From Streptomyces sp. NBC_00539 (GTDB taxonomy: Bacteria > Actinomycetota > Actinomycetes > Streptomycetales > Streptomycetaceae): a stretch of DNA of 64,000 bases. The notes under the pieces were generated by a model. That model did not search any database. It had not been told where the DNA came from and worked only from the letters and a program-made list of their open reading frames with translations. Position 1 is the first letter of the stretch, and every line of letters begins with the position of its first letter. The position numbers and the translations under genes were made by a program. Positions 1 to 7,469 of the stretch are shown here, piece by piece. The stretch spans positions 4,220,501 to 4,284,500 of the forward strand of contig NZ_CP107811.1 in the NCBI RefSeq assembly GCF_036346105.1. The letters run 5' to 3'.

Positions 1-508
1 GTTCAAGCGCACCCCGGTCCCCGCGCTGATCCTGGCGTACGCGGCCTTCGAGGGCGTCTTCCTCGGCGTCATCAGCTCGGCCACCAGCACCTACATCGGT
101 GCGGGCGTGGTCATACAGGCCGTGCTGGGCACGATGTGCGTCTTCGCGGCCGTGCTCTTCGCGTACAAGATGCGCTGGATCCGCGTCACGCGCCGCTTCA
201 CCGGCTTCGTGATGGCCGCCGCCATGGGCTTCATGCTGCTCATGGTCGTGAACCTGCTGTTCTCCCTGTTCGGGGGCGGCGACGGCCTCGGCTTCCGCAG
301 TGGCGGCCTCGGCATCCTGTTCGGCGTCGTCGGTGTGATCCTCGGCGCGTGCTTCCTCGCCATGGACTTCAAGCAGGTCGAGGACGGCATCGCCTACGGC
401 GCCCCGCGCGAGGAGTCCTGGCTGGCGGCCTTCGGCCTCACCCTGACCCTGGTGTGGATCTACCTGGAGCTGCTGCGCCTGTTCCAGATCCTCTCCGGCG
501 ACGACTAG
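1..508 (+). CDS. Bax inhibitor-1/YccA-like membrane protein (5' partial)
   Basis: The open frame enters from the left edge (first full codon at position 2) and ends with TAG, leaving the last 168 residues. The visible part is almost entirely hydrophobic: about five membrane-spanning segments joined by short loops, with a charged loop near FKQVEDGIAYGAPREESW and a final helix rich in leucine. This end, with an acidic loop followed by a WIYLELLRLFQIL segment, is typical of the bacterial BI-1/YccA family, small multispanning proteins linked to proton-dependent calcium leak or stress tolerance. Its role here is not known. The gene has its own strong terminator and does not appear to share a transcript with its neighbours. 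Confidence 0.85.
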   Translation, partial: FKRTPVPALILAYAAFEGVFLGVISSATSTYIGAGVVIQAVLGTMCVFAAVLFAYKMRWIRVTRRFTGFVMAAAMGFMLLMVVNLLFSLFGGGDGLGFRSGGLGILFGVVGVILGACFLAMDFKQVEDGIAYGAPREESWLAAFGLTLTLVWIYLELLRLFQILSGDD

Positions 509-554
509 GGCCGGCCGGTTCCGGCTGCCCCGGCAGCCCGGGAGCCCCGGCAGA

Positions 555-592
555 GGAAGGCCCCGCGAGCGACTGTGCTCGCGGGGCCTTCC
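555..592 (+). terminator. Rho-independent-type terminator hairpin
   Basis: A perfect 16-bp inverted repeat (arms 555-570 and 577-592) with a 6-base loop sits 47 bases after the BI-1-like gene. The T-tract is weak, as is usual in Streptomyces. It can also serve the convergent DUF4287 gene. Confidence 0.8.
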
Positions 593-679
593 CGCGTCGT
601 GAAACGGTACGGATCCAGCGCTGCGGAGCGAAGCGCCACGGTCGGGGGTCGGTCGGGGGACTGGTCGGGGGGCAGCGGC

Positions 680-910
680 TCAGCCGAGTCTGCGGGCGGC
701 CCTGCGCAGGTCGTACTCGTGGATGATCGCCTTCGCCTGGCCGTACGAGAGGTCGTGCGCGCCGCGAAGCCAGCTGACCTTCTCCTCGAACCGGACGAGG
801 GAGGGGCCGTCGTCCACGGTGCGCAGCCAGTCGGACACTTCACGACCGGTGGTCAGGGGAATTCTGTCGATCATGTTGCGGTGTGTCTGCTCCGAGAACT
901 CTACGGACAT
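680..910 (-). CDS. DUF4287 domain-containing small protein
   Basis: A 76-residue soluble protein, the normal size for stand-alone streptomycete DUF4287 proteins. It has the features I recall for the family: an N-terminal helix with a TGREVSDWLRTV segment, FEEKVSWLR in the middle, and a C-terminal helix YGQAKAIIHEYDLRRAARRL. ATG at 910 is preceded by GGAGG at a good distance, which fixes the start. The family has no established function that I can name; the YGQAKAIIHEY segment recurs in proteins often attached to DUF5655-type domains. It is convergent with the BI-1-like gene and divergent from the next gene. Confidence 0.8.
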   Translation of the reverse strand: MSVEFSEQTHRNMIDRIPLTTGREVSDWLRTVDDGPSLVRFEEKVSWLRGAHDLSYGQAKAIIHEYDLRRAARRLG

Positions 911-995
911 GGGCGCCTCCGGAGGTATCGCCTTGTTCTCTTCACGACACCGTGCCTCAGGGTTCGCCCGTTGGCAATGGCGCCGGGGCGGCGCG

Positions 996-1001
996 TAAGG
1001 T
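996..1001 (+). promoter_or_regulatory. -10-like hexamer TAAGGT, suggests leaderless mRNA
   Basis: TAAGGT lies 7 bases before the GTG at 1009, so transcription would begin at or next to the start codon. No ribosome-binding site precedes that GTG, which fits a leaderless message. No convincing -35 element is visible. Confidence 0.45.
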
Positions 1002-1008
1002 CGGCCGG

Positions 1009-1368
1009 GTGCTCGATACTTCGCCCCTGACCGCCGCCGTCGAACGTTTCGCCGACCGGCTGCGGTCCGCTCCGCAGAGCCGGCTCCAGCGCGGCGCCGC
1101 CGCCGAGGCGCTGGAACTGGCCCGCCAACTGGCCTCGCGGGCCCAGCGGCTGGAGGACGCGGCCCGGGACCCCCGGGGGGCGGCTCCGGCGCGCGTCGTG
1201 CCGGACGAGGGCGTCTTCGTGGTCGGCGACCAGGTGGCGGTCACCGGCCAGGACCTCGCCGAGGCGCTGCGCGGCGTCCGCGAGGGGGAAAGCGGAACGG
1301 CCCCGTCCGAGATTCTGGACGAGGCCGTGCGGCTGGTGGAGCAGGCGGAACTCAGAGCGATGCGATGA
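1009..1368 (+). CDS. Conserved-looking hypothetical protein, 119 aa
   Basis: A soluble, mostly helical protein that I do not recognise. Residues 1-60 are rich in Ala, Arg and Leu (LQRGAAAEALELARQLASRAQRLEDAA), likely a long amphipathic helix. A short VVPDEGVFVVGDQVAVTGQDLAEAL segment and a final helix follow. The frame is open from 883, but the upstream part overlaps the neighbouring gene and has non-coding-like composition. GTG at 1009 is preferred because a TAAGGT hexamer sits 7 bases upstream. The 3' end overlaps the converging gene by 17 bp, so the two genes end tail to tail. Confidence 0.65.
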   Translation: MLDTSPLTAAVERFADRLRSAPQSRLQRGAAAEALELARQLASRAQRLEDAARDPRGAAPARVVPDEGVFVVGDQVAVTGQDLAEALRGVREGESGTAPSEILDEAVRLVEQAELRAMR

Positions 1369-2194
1369 CGCGGTCCGCGAGGATGTAGACGTTGCTGTCC
1401 GGGTCCTCGGAGTCCCCGCAGGAGAACGTGAGGGCGTAGGCGCCGGAGATCCCCGAGCCGCCCAGCAGGACCGGCGCGGTGCCCGAGCGCAGGGCCTCCG
1501 CCAGCCGCTCCGCGGTCTCCCGGTGCCCCGGGGTCATGCAGAGCGTGGTGCCGTCGGCGAAGACGTACACGTCCAGCGTGCCCAGCGGCCCGGGCCGGAC
1601 GTCCGCGAGGGCCGTACGGGCCTCCGCGAGCTCCTCCAGGCGGCTGACGGTGCGCTCGTGGTCCACGCCCGGGTGCGGGGCCTGGACGGGTACGAAGTCG
1701 GGGTGCGAGGGGTGACGCCGGCGGGCCGCGGCCAGCTCGGCGGAGTCCTCGGGGTAGTCGTCCAGGAGGTCCTCGCCGAGGACCGGCTCCAGCCCCACCA
1801 GGTCCGCCTGCCGGGGCAGGAAGAGCGGGCTGTCCTCGCCGAGACCGGGCAGGCCGCCCAGCAGCGAGGTCGGGGCCTCTCCGGCGAAGCTCGGCGAGGC
1901 GTCGGCGGCGTCGCGGGCCTCCTGCGCGGCCCAGAAGGCCCGCGCTTCGGCCAGCTCCCGCTCCCGCTCCTCGGCGAGGGCTTCGGCGACGGCGGCTCGT
2001 ATCTCGGCGGCGGGGGACTCCACGGCGCTGCGGGCGTGCGGCACGGTCGCTCCGCGCGGGTGGGCCGACATCGCCAGCTCGCCGCGCAGGGCCGTGACCT
2101 GCTTACGCAGACCGTGTACGGCGTGCAGCGCAGCGGCGCCCACGGCCGTGGCAGCGGCCGTGGTCAGCAGCAGGGCAAGAGACATGGCGCTCAC
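1352..2194 (-). CDS. Hypothetical membrane-anchored protein, 280 aa
   Basis: I do not recognise a family. Residues about 4-27 form one hydrophobic segment (MSLALLLTTAAATAVGAAAL), probably a membrane anchor or uncleaved signal. A basic helix (HGLRKQVTALRGEL) follows, then an Ala/Glu/Arg-rich helix at about 60-100 that could be a coiled coil, an acidic linker around 115-150, and a compact C-terminal domain (about 170-280) ending in SNVYILADRVIASL. GTG 2194 has AGGAG seven bases upstream. The 241-bp gap before it carries two inverted repeats. Function is unknown; the layout suggests a soluble domain tethered to the membrane. Confidence 0.7.
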   Translation of the reverse strand: MSAMSLALLLTTAAATAVGAAALHAVHGLRKQVTALRGELAMSAHPRGATVPHARSAVESPAAEIRAAVAEALAEERERELAEARAFWAAQEARDAADASPSFAGEAPTSLLGGLPGLGEDSPLFLPRQADLVGLEPVLGEDLLDDYPEDSAELAAARRRHPSHPDFVPVQAPHPGVDHERTVSRLEELAEARTALADVRPGPLGTLDVYVFADGTTLCMTPGHRETAERLAEALRSGTAPVLLGGSGISGAYALTFSCGDSEDPDSNVYILADRVIASL

Positions 2195-2343
2195 TGACTA
2201 ACTCCTGGTTGATTCGATCCCCCGACTTCCTACATCAGCTTGCCGTGTGCTGGGAATGGCATGCAGTGCATTACGTCATGAATTGGACAGGCCATAGGTC
2301 CCCCGGTGGTCTGACGCACTTCCCTGACCTGGGGAAATGCCGA

Positions 2344-2374
2344 TCCCCCAGGACATAGGTCACATCCTGGGGGA
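2344..2374. repeat. Perfect 10-bp inverted repeat
   Basis: The arms TCCCCCAGGA (2344-2353) and TCCTGGGGGA (2365-2374) are separated by 11 bases. It lies upstream of the minus-strand membrane-anchored gene and downstream of the thiolase, so it may be a second terminator element or an operator. An ATAGGTC heptamer occurs in its loop and again near 2292. Confidence 0.5.
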
Positions 2375-2408
2375 GATTCGGTCACAGGTCGGCCGCGACG
2401 GGGTTGAA

Positions 2409-2430
2409 ACCCGGCCGCGAACGGCCGGGT
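2409..2430 (-). terminator. Terminator of the thiolase gene
   Basis: ACCCGGCC (2409-2416) pairs with GGCCGGGT (2423-2430) across a 6-base loop, starting 7 bases beyond the thiolase stop codon on the minus strand. Confidence 0.65.
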
Positions 2431-2436
2431 CACGGC

Positions 2437-3657
2437 TCAGCTCAGGCGCTCGATGACCATGGCCATGCCCTGGCCACCGCCCACGCACATCGTCTCGAGG
2501 CCGAACTGCTTGTCGTGGAACTGGAGGCTGTTGATCAGCGTGCCGGTGATGCGCGCGCCGGTCATCCCGAACGGGTGACCGACGGCGATGGCCCCGCCGT
2601 TGACGTTCAGCTTCTCCAGCGGGATCTCCAGGTCCCGGTAGGACGGGATGACCTGCGCGGCGAACGCCTCGTTGATCTCGAACAGGTCGATGTCGCCGAC
2701 CGTCAGGCCGGCCCGCTTGAGGGCCTGCTTGGAGGCCTCGACCGGGCCCAGGCCCATGATCTCGGGGGACAGGCCGGTCACGCCGGTGGAGACGATCCGG
2801 GCCAGCGGGGTCAGGCCCAGCTCCCGCGCCTTGGTGTCGCTCATGATGACGAGCGCGGCGGCGCCGTCGTTCAGCGGGCAGCAGTTGGCGGCCGTCACCA
2901 GGCCGTCGGGGCGGAAGACGGGCTTGAGGCCCTGTACGCCCTCCAGCGTGACGCCCGCGCGCGGGCCGTCGTCCGTGGAGACGACCGTGCCGTCCGGGGT
3001 GGTGACCGGGGTGATCTCGCGTGCCCAGAACCCGTTCTTGATGGCTTCCTCGGCGAGGTTCTGCGAGCGCACGCCGAACTCGTCCATGTCCTGGCGGGTC
3101 ACGCCCTTGAGCCGGGCCAGGTTCTCGGCGGTCTGCCCCATCGCGATGTACGCGTCCGGGATCAGGCCGTCCTCGCGCGGGTCGTGCCAGGACGCGCCCT
3201 CGCTCTGCGCCACGGCGGCCGTACGGGCCTCGGCGTCGGCGAAGAGCGGGTTGTGGGTGTCGGGCAGGCCGTCGGAGGAGCCCTTCACGGAGCGGGAGAC
3301 CATCTCGACGCCCGCCGAGATGAACACGTCGCCCTCGCCCGCCTTGATGGCGTGCAGGGCCATGCGGGAGGTCTGGAGGGACGAGGAACAGTAACGGGTG
3401 ATCGTGCAGCCCGGCAGGTGGTCCATGCCCATCTGCACGGCGACGATGCGGCCCAGGTTGTGGCCCTGCTCGCCCCCCGGGAGGCCGCAGCCCAGCATCA
3501 GGTCGTCGATGTCGCGCGGGTCCAGCTCCGGGACCTTCGCCAGGGCGGCCTGGATGATCGTCGCGGTCAGGTCGTCCGGGCGGACGTCCTTGAGGGACCC
3601 CTTGAAGGCGCGCCCGATGGGCGAGCGGGCGGTGGAAACGATGACTGCTTCGGGCAT
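2437..3657 (-). CDS. Acetyl-CoA C-acetyltransferase (thiolase)
   Basis: Cytoplasmic thiolase that condenses or cleaves acyl-CoA thioesters. At 406 residues it is standard length. It carries all three catalytic blocks: nucleophilic Cys90 in YCSSSLQ, the GGAIAVGHPFGMTGAR block with the catalytic His, and the C-terminal CVGGGQGMAMVIE block with the general-base Cys. NEAFAAQ is also present. The subfamily resembles FadA-like or acetoacetyl-CoA thiolases; chain-length preference cannot be read from the sequence. It stands alone between terminator-like hairpins, with no beta-oxidation partner beside it. An acyl-CoA dehydrogenase lies 29 kb away. Confidence 0.95.
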   Translation of the reverse strand: MPEAVIVSTARSPIGRAFKGSLKDVRPDDLTATIIQAALAKVPELDPRDIDDLMLGCGLPGGEQGHNLGRIVAVQMGMDHLPGCTITRYCSSSLQTSRMALHAIKAGEGDVFISAGVEMVSRSVKGSSDGLPDTHNPLFADAEARTAAVAQSEGASWHDPREDGLIPDAYIAMGQTAENLARLKGVTRQDMDEFGVRSQNLAEEAIKNGFWAREITPVTTPDGTVVSTDDGPRAGVTLEGVQGLKPVFRPDGLVTAANCCPLNDGAAALVIMSDTKARELGLTPLARIVSTGVTGLSPEIMGLGPVEASKQALKRAGLTVGDIDLFEINEAFAAQVIPSYRDLEIPLEKLNVNGGAIAVGHPFGMTGARITGTLINSLQFHDKQFGLETMCVGGGQGMAMVIERLS

Positions 3658-3836
3658 CGGGGCTCCAAGGGGGTGCGTTGCGGCTCGTACCGGACCAGCA
3701 TGTGAAGTTACCGGCCCGTACCGTCGAGGTCACCGGCCTCGCGGTGTGATGAGGACCGCACCGGCGCCGCGGGCCGGGGGAGCCGGGGGGACGGCCGCGC
3801 CCGCGGCATCCCGCCCGGCGGCGGGGCAGGGCGGGA

Positions 3837-4964
3837 TCAGGGGCTGGAAACCGGGGCGTCGTCCGTGCTGTCGGTGGCCCCCGTGGCTCCTGTGCTCCCG
3901 GTGGTTCCCGTACTTCCCGTGGCCCCGCCCGTTACGCCCGTCACGCCCGTACCGGCCACCTCCGCCGGCTCGGCCGGCTGGCCGATGGGCTCCGACTCGG
4001 GGACCCGCCGGCGCCGCCGGTGCTTGAGCAGGGCCCACGGGCCGCGCGCCGGGGTGACCTCGGTGCCCGCCTCGCCCGCCGCGGCGGAGGCGGCCTTCGC
4101 CACCGGCAGCAGGTCCTCGTCGCGGGACACGTCGAGGCGGTCCGACCCGGGCCACAGCCCCAGCGCCGCGCACAGGGTCGGCAGGACGGCCATGGCGGCG
4201 GTCGCGTACCCCTCCGCCGACGGGTGGTAGGAGTCCGGGCCGAACATCTCGCGCGGGTTCGCCGCGAACTCCGGGCCCAGCAGGTCGCCCATCGACACCG
4301 TACGGCCGCCCAGCGCGACCACGCCGATCGTCTGGGCGGCCGCCAGCTGGCGCGAAGCCCGGCGGGCCAGCATGCGCAGCGGCTGGTAGACCGGTTCGAT
4401 CGTGCCCAGGTCCGGGCAGGTGCCGACGACGACCTCGGCGCCCGCCAGCCGCAGCCTGCGCACCGCCGCGGTCAGCAGCCGGACCGACTGGGTGGGCGGC
4501 ATCCGGCGGGTCACGTCGTTCGCGCCGATCATGATCACGCATACGTCGGGAGCCGGGGCGTCACCGTCCAGCAGCAGGCCCACCTGGCGGTCGAGGTCGT
4601 CCGACATCGCTCCCGACAGGGCCACGTTGCGCAGCTCCACCGGCCGCTCGGCCACCGCCGCCAGGCCCGAGGCCAGCAGGGCGCCCGGCGTCTGCCGTGC
4701 CCGTCGGACTCCGAGACCGGCGGCCGTGGAGTCGCCCAGCATGCCCAGCCGCAGCGGACCGGGACTAAGCTCGGGACCACCGAACTCGCTCCCGTACACC
4801 CCGTCCGCGCGGGGCGGATCGGGCAGGCCGGTGCCCACCGTGCGCTTGGCGAACTGGACCTCCGCCAGCACGAGCCCCACCGTGGCGACTCCGAGCAGCC
4901 CGAGGCCGCCCCCTCCGTACGCCGCGCCCGCCGCGATCCGGCGGGCCGTCCTCGCCCTGGACAC
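3837..4964 (-). CDS. SGNH/GDSL-type hydrolase with collagen-like tail
   Basis: A predicted esterase/lipase-like enzyme exported or anchored through one N-terminal hydrophobic segment (about 14-36). The SGNH blocks are in order: GMLGDST with nucleophile Ser79, LSGAMSD, GAND with Asn149, and DSYHPSAEGY with Asp244 and His247. After the catalytic domain (about 70-275) comes a basic stretch (KHRRRRR) and then, from about 338 to 368, a run of Gly-x-Thr triplets (GVTGVTGGATGSTGTTG and so on) that looks collagen-like. GTG 4964 has GAGGT seven bases upstream. It is divergent from cystathionine beta-synthase. The substrate is unknown; the tail suggests an extracytoplasmic spacer. Confidence 0.88.
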   Translation of the reverse strand: MSRARTARRIAAGAAYGGGGLGLLGVATVGLVLAEVQFAKRTVGTGLPDPPRADGVYGSEFGGPELSPGPLRLGMLGDSTAAGLGVRRARQTPGALLASGLAAVAERPVELRNVALSGAMSDDLDRQVGLLLDGDAPAPDVCVIMIGANDVTRRMPPTQSVRLLTAAVRRLRLAGAEVVVGTCPDLGTIEPVYQPLRMLARRASRQLAAAQTIGVVALGGRTVSMGDLLGPEFAANPREMFGPDSYHPSAEGYATAAMAVLPTLCAALGLWPGSDRLDVSRDEDLLPVAKAASAAAGEAGTEVTPARGPWALLKHRRRRRVPESEPIGQPAEPAEVAGTGVTGVTGGATGSTGTTGSTGATGATDSTDDAPVSSP

Positions 4965-5095
4965 CGTTGGGCACCTCGCTTTCCTGCCGGTCCCGATGAC
5001 CTTCCTGCCCCGTAGAGCCGGTCAGCCAATCCCTTTCCGCATACTCTGGCCGGACCTCCCGGAGAACCCGTGGAGTCCCCTCCTTGGAGAACATG

Positions 5096-6481
5096 GTGCA
5101 ATTCCACGACTCGATGATCAGCCTCGTCGGCAACACCCCGCTGGTGAAGCTCAACCGTGTGACCGAAGGCCTGCAGGCCACCGTCCTTGCGAAGGTCGAG
5201 TACTTCAATCCCGGTGGATCCGTGAAGGACCGGATCGCCGTCCGGATGATCGAGGCCGCCGAGCAGAGCGGTGCCCTCAAGCCCGGCGGCACCATCGTGG
5301 AGCCGACCAGTGGCAACACCGGTGTAGGACTCGCCATCGTGGCCCAGCAGAAGGGCTACAAGTGCATCTTCGTCTGCCCTGACAAGGTGTCCCTGGACAA
5401 GATCAACGTGCTGCGCGCGTACGGCGCCGACGTGGTCGTCTGCCCGACCGCCGTCGATCCCGAGCACCCGGACTCGTACTACAACGTCTCCGACCGCCTC
5501 GTGCGCGAGACGCCGGGCGCCTGGAAGCCCGACCAGTACAGCAACCCGAACAACCCCCGTTCGCACTACGAGACCACCGGTCCCGAGCTGTGGGAGCAGA
5601 CGGACGGGAAGATCACCCACTTCGTGGCCGGCGTCGGCACGGGCGGCACGATCTCGGGCACCGGCAACTACCTCAAGGAGGTGTCCGGCGGCAAGGTCAA
5701 GGTCATCGGCGCCGACCCGGAGGGCTCCGTGTACTCGGGCGGCTCGGGCCGTCCTTACCTGGTCGAGGGCGTCGGCGAGGACTTCTGGCCGACCGCCTAC
5801 GACCCGAACGTCACCGACGAGATCATCGCGGTGTCCGACAAGGACTCCTTCCAGATGACGCGCCGCCTCGCCAAGGAGGAGGGCCTGCTCGTCGGCGGGT
5901 CCTGCGGCATGGCGGTCGTCGCCGCCCTGAAGGCGGCCGAGGGCCTGGGCCCGGACGACGTCGTCGTCGTCCTGCTGCCGGACAGCGGCCGCGGCTACAT
6001 GAGCAAGATCTTCAGTGACGAGTGGATGGCCGGGCACGGCTTCCTGGAAGAGGCGGGCCCCTCGGCGCGCATCGGGGACGTGCTCGCGGACAAGGAGGGC
6101 GGCATCCCGTCCCTGGTCCACATGCACCCCGAGGAGACGGTCGGCGAGGCCATCGAGGTGCTGCGCGAATACGGCGTCTCGCAGATGCCGATCGTCAAGC
6201 CGGGCGCCGGTCACCCGGACGTGATGGCGGCCGAGGTGATCGGCTCCGTCGTCGAGAAGGAGCTGCTGGCGGCGCTGTTCGCGCAGCGGGCCTCGCTGGG
6301 CGACCCGCTCGAGAAGCACATGAGCGCGCCGCTGCCGCAGGTCGGCTCGGGTGAGCCGGTGGCCGAGCTGATGGCGGTACTGGGCGAGGCGGACGCGGCG
6401 ATCGTGCTGGTGGAGGGCAAGCCGACGGGTGTCGTCAGCCGCCAGGACCTGCTCGCGTTCCTCGCGAAGTCGGGCAAGTAG
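5096..6481 (+). CDS. cbs: Cystathionine beta-synthase
   Basis: PLP enzyme joining L-serine and L-homocysteine to cystathionine in reverse transsulfuration; cytoplasmic. Residues 1-320 are the fold-II PLP domain: Lys44 in GGSVKDR binds PLP, PTSGNTG binds the substrate, and GTGGTISG is the phosphate loop. Residues about 335-455 contain two CBS motifs, the regulatory module. GTG at 5096 is chosen because GGAGA ends five bases earlier and the resulting 461 residues match the family; TTG 5084 and ATG 5093 would leave no room for that site. It is divergent from the SGNH gene. Together with the cysteine dioxygenase near 56.5 kb it points to active control of cysteine supply. Confidence 0.95.
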   Translation: MQFHDSMISLVGNTPLVKLNRVTEGLQATVLAKVEYFNPGGSVKDRIAVRMIEAAEQSGALKPGGTIVEPTSGNTGVGLAIVAQQKGYKCIFVCPDKVSLDKINVLRAYGADVVVCPTAVDPEHPDSYYNVSDRLVRETPGAWKPDQYSNPNNPRSHYETTGPELWEQTDGKITHFVAGVGTGGTISGTGNYLKEVSGGKVKVIGADPEGSVYSGGSGRPYLVEGVGEDFWPTAYDPNVTDEIIAVSDKDSFQMTRRLAKEEGLLVGGSCGMAVVAALKAAEGLGPDDVVVVLLPDSGRGYMSKIFSDEWMAGHGFLEEAGPSARIGDVLADKEGGIPSLVHMHPEETVGEAIEVLREYGVSQMPIVKPGAGHPDVMAAEVIGSVVEKELLAALFAQRASLGDPLEKHMSAPLPQVGSGEPVAELMAVLGEADAAIVLVEGKPTGVVSRQDLLAFLAKSGK

Positions 6482-6483
6482 GC

Positions 6484-6515
<32 letters not shown>

Positions 6516-6903
6516 TCGCCGGGTGACGGCCGCCGGGGGCCGGCCGGGCTGTCGGTCGGGCTGTGTGCCCGGCCGCCGGCCCGGCCGATGTCGTCCCTCG
6601 TCCGGCCCGTCGCCCGATCGGTACGGGCCCGACACGTGACGGCAGCACCGGCTTAACACGGCTCCGGCACAGTGGTGGTTGTCGGCAGGGGAGCGGCAAG
6701 AGCCCCGGCCGGCACCACCGAACGGCGTTGGCGTACCTCCGGAGCGGCTCCCGGACCGCGTGAACGCCATGGACGCGGACGGCCCTGACCCGGCCCGTGT
6801 CCCGCGCGGGAACCGCCGTCGTCCCGCCCCCCGGGCAACCGGGGGTGCGGCGGTTCCCGCGCTCTCCTCTTTTCCGGGGCCCGGTTCGGTTCCGGGGCGC
6901 CAC
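6516..6903. other. Intergenic stretch without a recognisable gene
   Basis: About 390 bases between two converging genes. I see only GC-rich sequence with several overlapping GGCCGG-type inverted repeats near 6540-6590 and open frames of improbable composition (Arg/Pro/Gly-rich on both strands). No ribosome-binding site, RNA fold or conserved protein signature was recognised. Confidence 0.6.
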
Positions 6904-6942
6904 GCGCCTGACCCGCGGGGTGCGCCCCCGCGGGTCAGGCGC
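6904..6942 (-). terminator. 17-bp terminator hairpin overlapping the stop codon
   Basis: A perfect 17-bp inverted repeat (arms 6904-6920 and 6926-6942) with a 5-base loop. The right arm covers the last codons and the stop of the minus-strand membrane protein, so termination is built into the end of the coding sequence. Confidence 0.8.
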
Positions 6943-7324
6943 CCGTGCCGGCCCCCGCCGGGCGGCCGCGGCGGGGGAGCCGCTTGGTGGTGTGGGCGAA
7001 GTTCACCGCCACGACGCCCGCCCAGGCGACGAGCAGTCCGGCCAGGTGGGCCTGGGCGGCGGCGATGGCCGTCAGGGGGACCGCCAGCACCAGCGTGATG
7101 ACGGCGAATCCGAACCGTTCACCGAAGCCGCCGACGTCGAGCGAGGACCCGGCGGGGTCATCGCCGCGGGCCGTCGCCAGCCGGTCCTCCGCCAGTCGGC
7201 GTCTGACCTGCGTGTGGATCTTGTCGACGAACGAGTCCACCAGCGCGGCCTCGTACTCCGACCCCAGCTCCCGGCGCGCGTCCAACGTCGCGTCGAGTTC
7301 CTTCTTCAGCTCCTGGCGCTCCAT
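6935..7324 (-). CDS. Small hypothetical membrane protein, 129 aa
   Basis: The N-terminal half (residues 1-65) is charged and helical (MERQELKKELDATLDARREL, VDKIHTQVRRRLAEDR). It is followed by two hydrophobic segments at about 75-93 and 97-115, then a basic tail (HTTKRLPRRGR), so the N-terminal domain most likely faces the cytoplasm. ATG 7324 is chosen over an upstream in-frame ATG because the extra 31 residues run into promoter-like sequence. Proteins of this layout are common in Streptomyces and carry no function. It is divergent from the RpiR regulator. Confidence 0.7.
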   Translation of the reverse strand: MERQELKKELDATLDARRELGSEYEAALVDSFVDKIHTQVRRRLAEDRLATARGDDPAGSSLDVGGFGERFGFAVITLVLAVPLTAIAAAQAHLAGLLVAWAGVVAVNFAHTTKRLPRRGRPAGAGTGA

Positions 7325-7403
7325 GCGCCCACCGTAGGAACCCCCGCGCTCCCCGGCACTGGGGCTAGCCCCCGTCTCGCGGAGCGGCCCGCGGCTTGCC
7401 GTC

Positions 7404-7421
7404 CTGCATAACCACATGCAG
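7404..7421 (+). promoter_or_regulatory. Inverted repeat CTGCAT-N6-ATGCAG
   Basis: A perfect 6-bp dyad (7404-7409 and 7416-7421) in the divergent gap between the membrane protein and the RpiR regulator. CATGCAG recurs at 9848-9854 inside the hutU promoter region, so the motif may be shared. Confidence 0.4.
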
Positions 7422-7434
7422 AGTGCTCGGTGAC

Positions 7435-7444
7435 TGAATATTCA
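7435..7444 (+). promoter_or_regulatory. Palindrome TGAATATTCA, candidate RpiR operator
   Basis: A perfect 10-bp palindrome 25 bases upstream of the regulator start. AT-rich TGAAT...ATTCA dyads are plausible MurR/RpiR-type sites (inference). TGAAT half-sites also occur at the hutU promoter. Confidence 0.5.
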
Positions 7445-7469
7445 CCGGTACGGGGACGGAGGGGACGGG

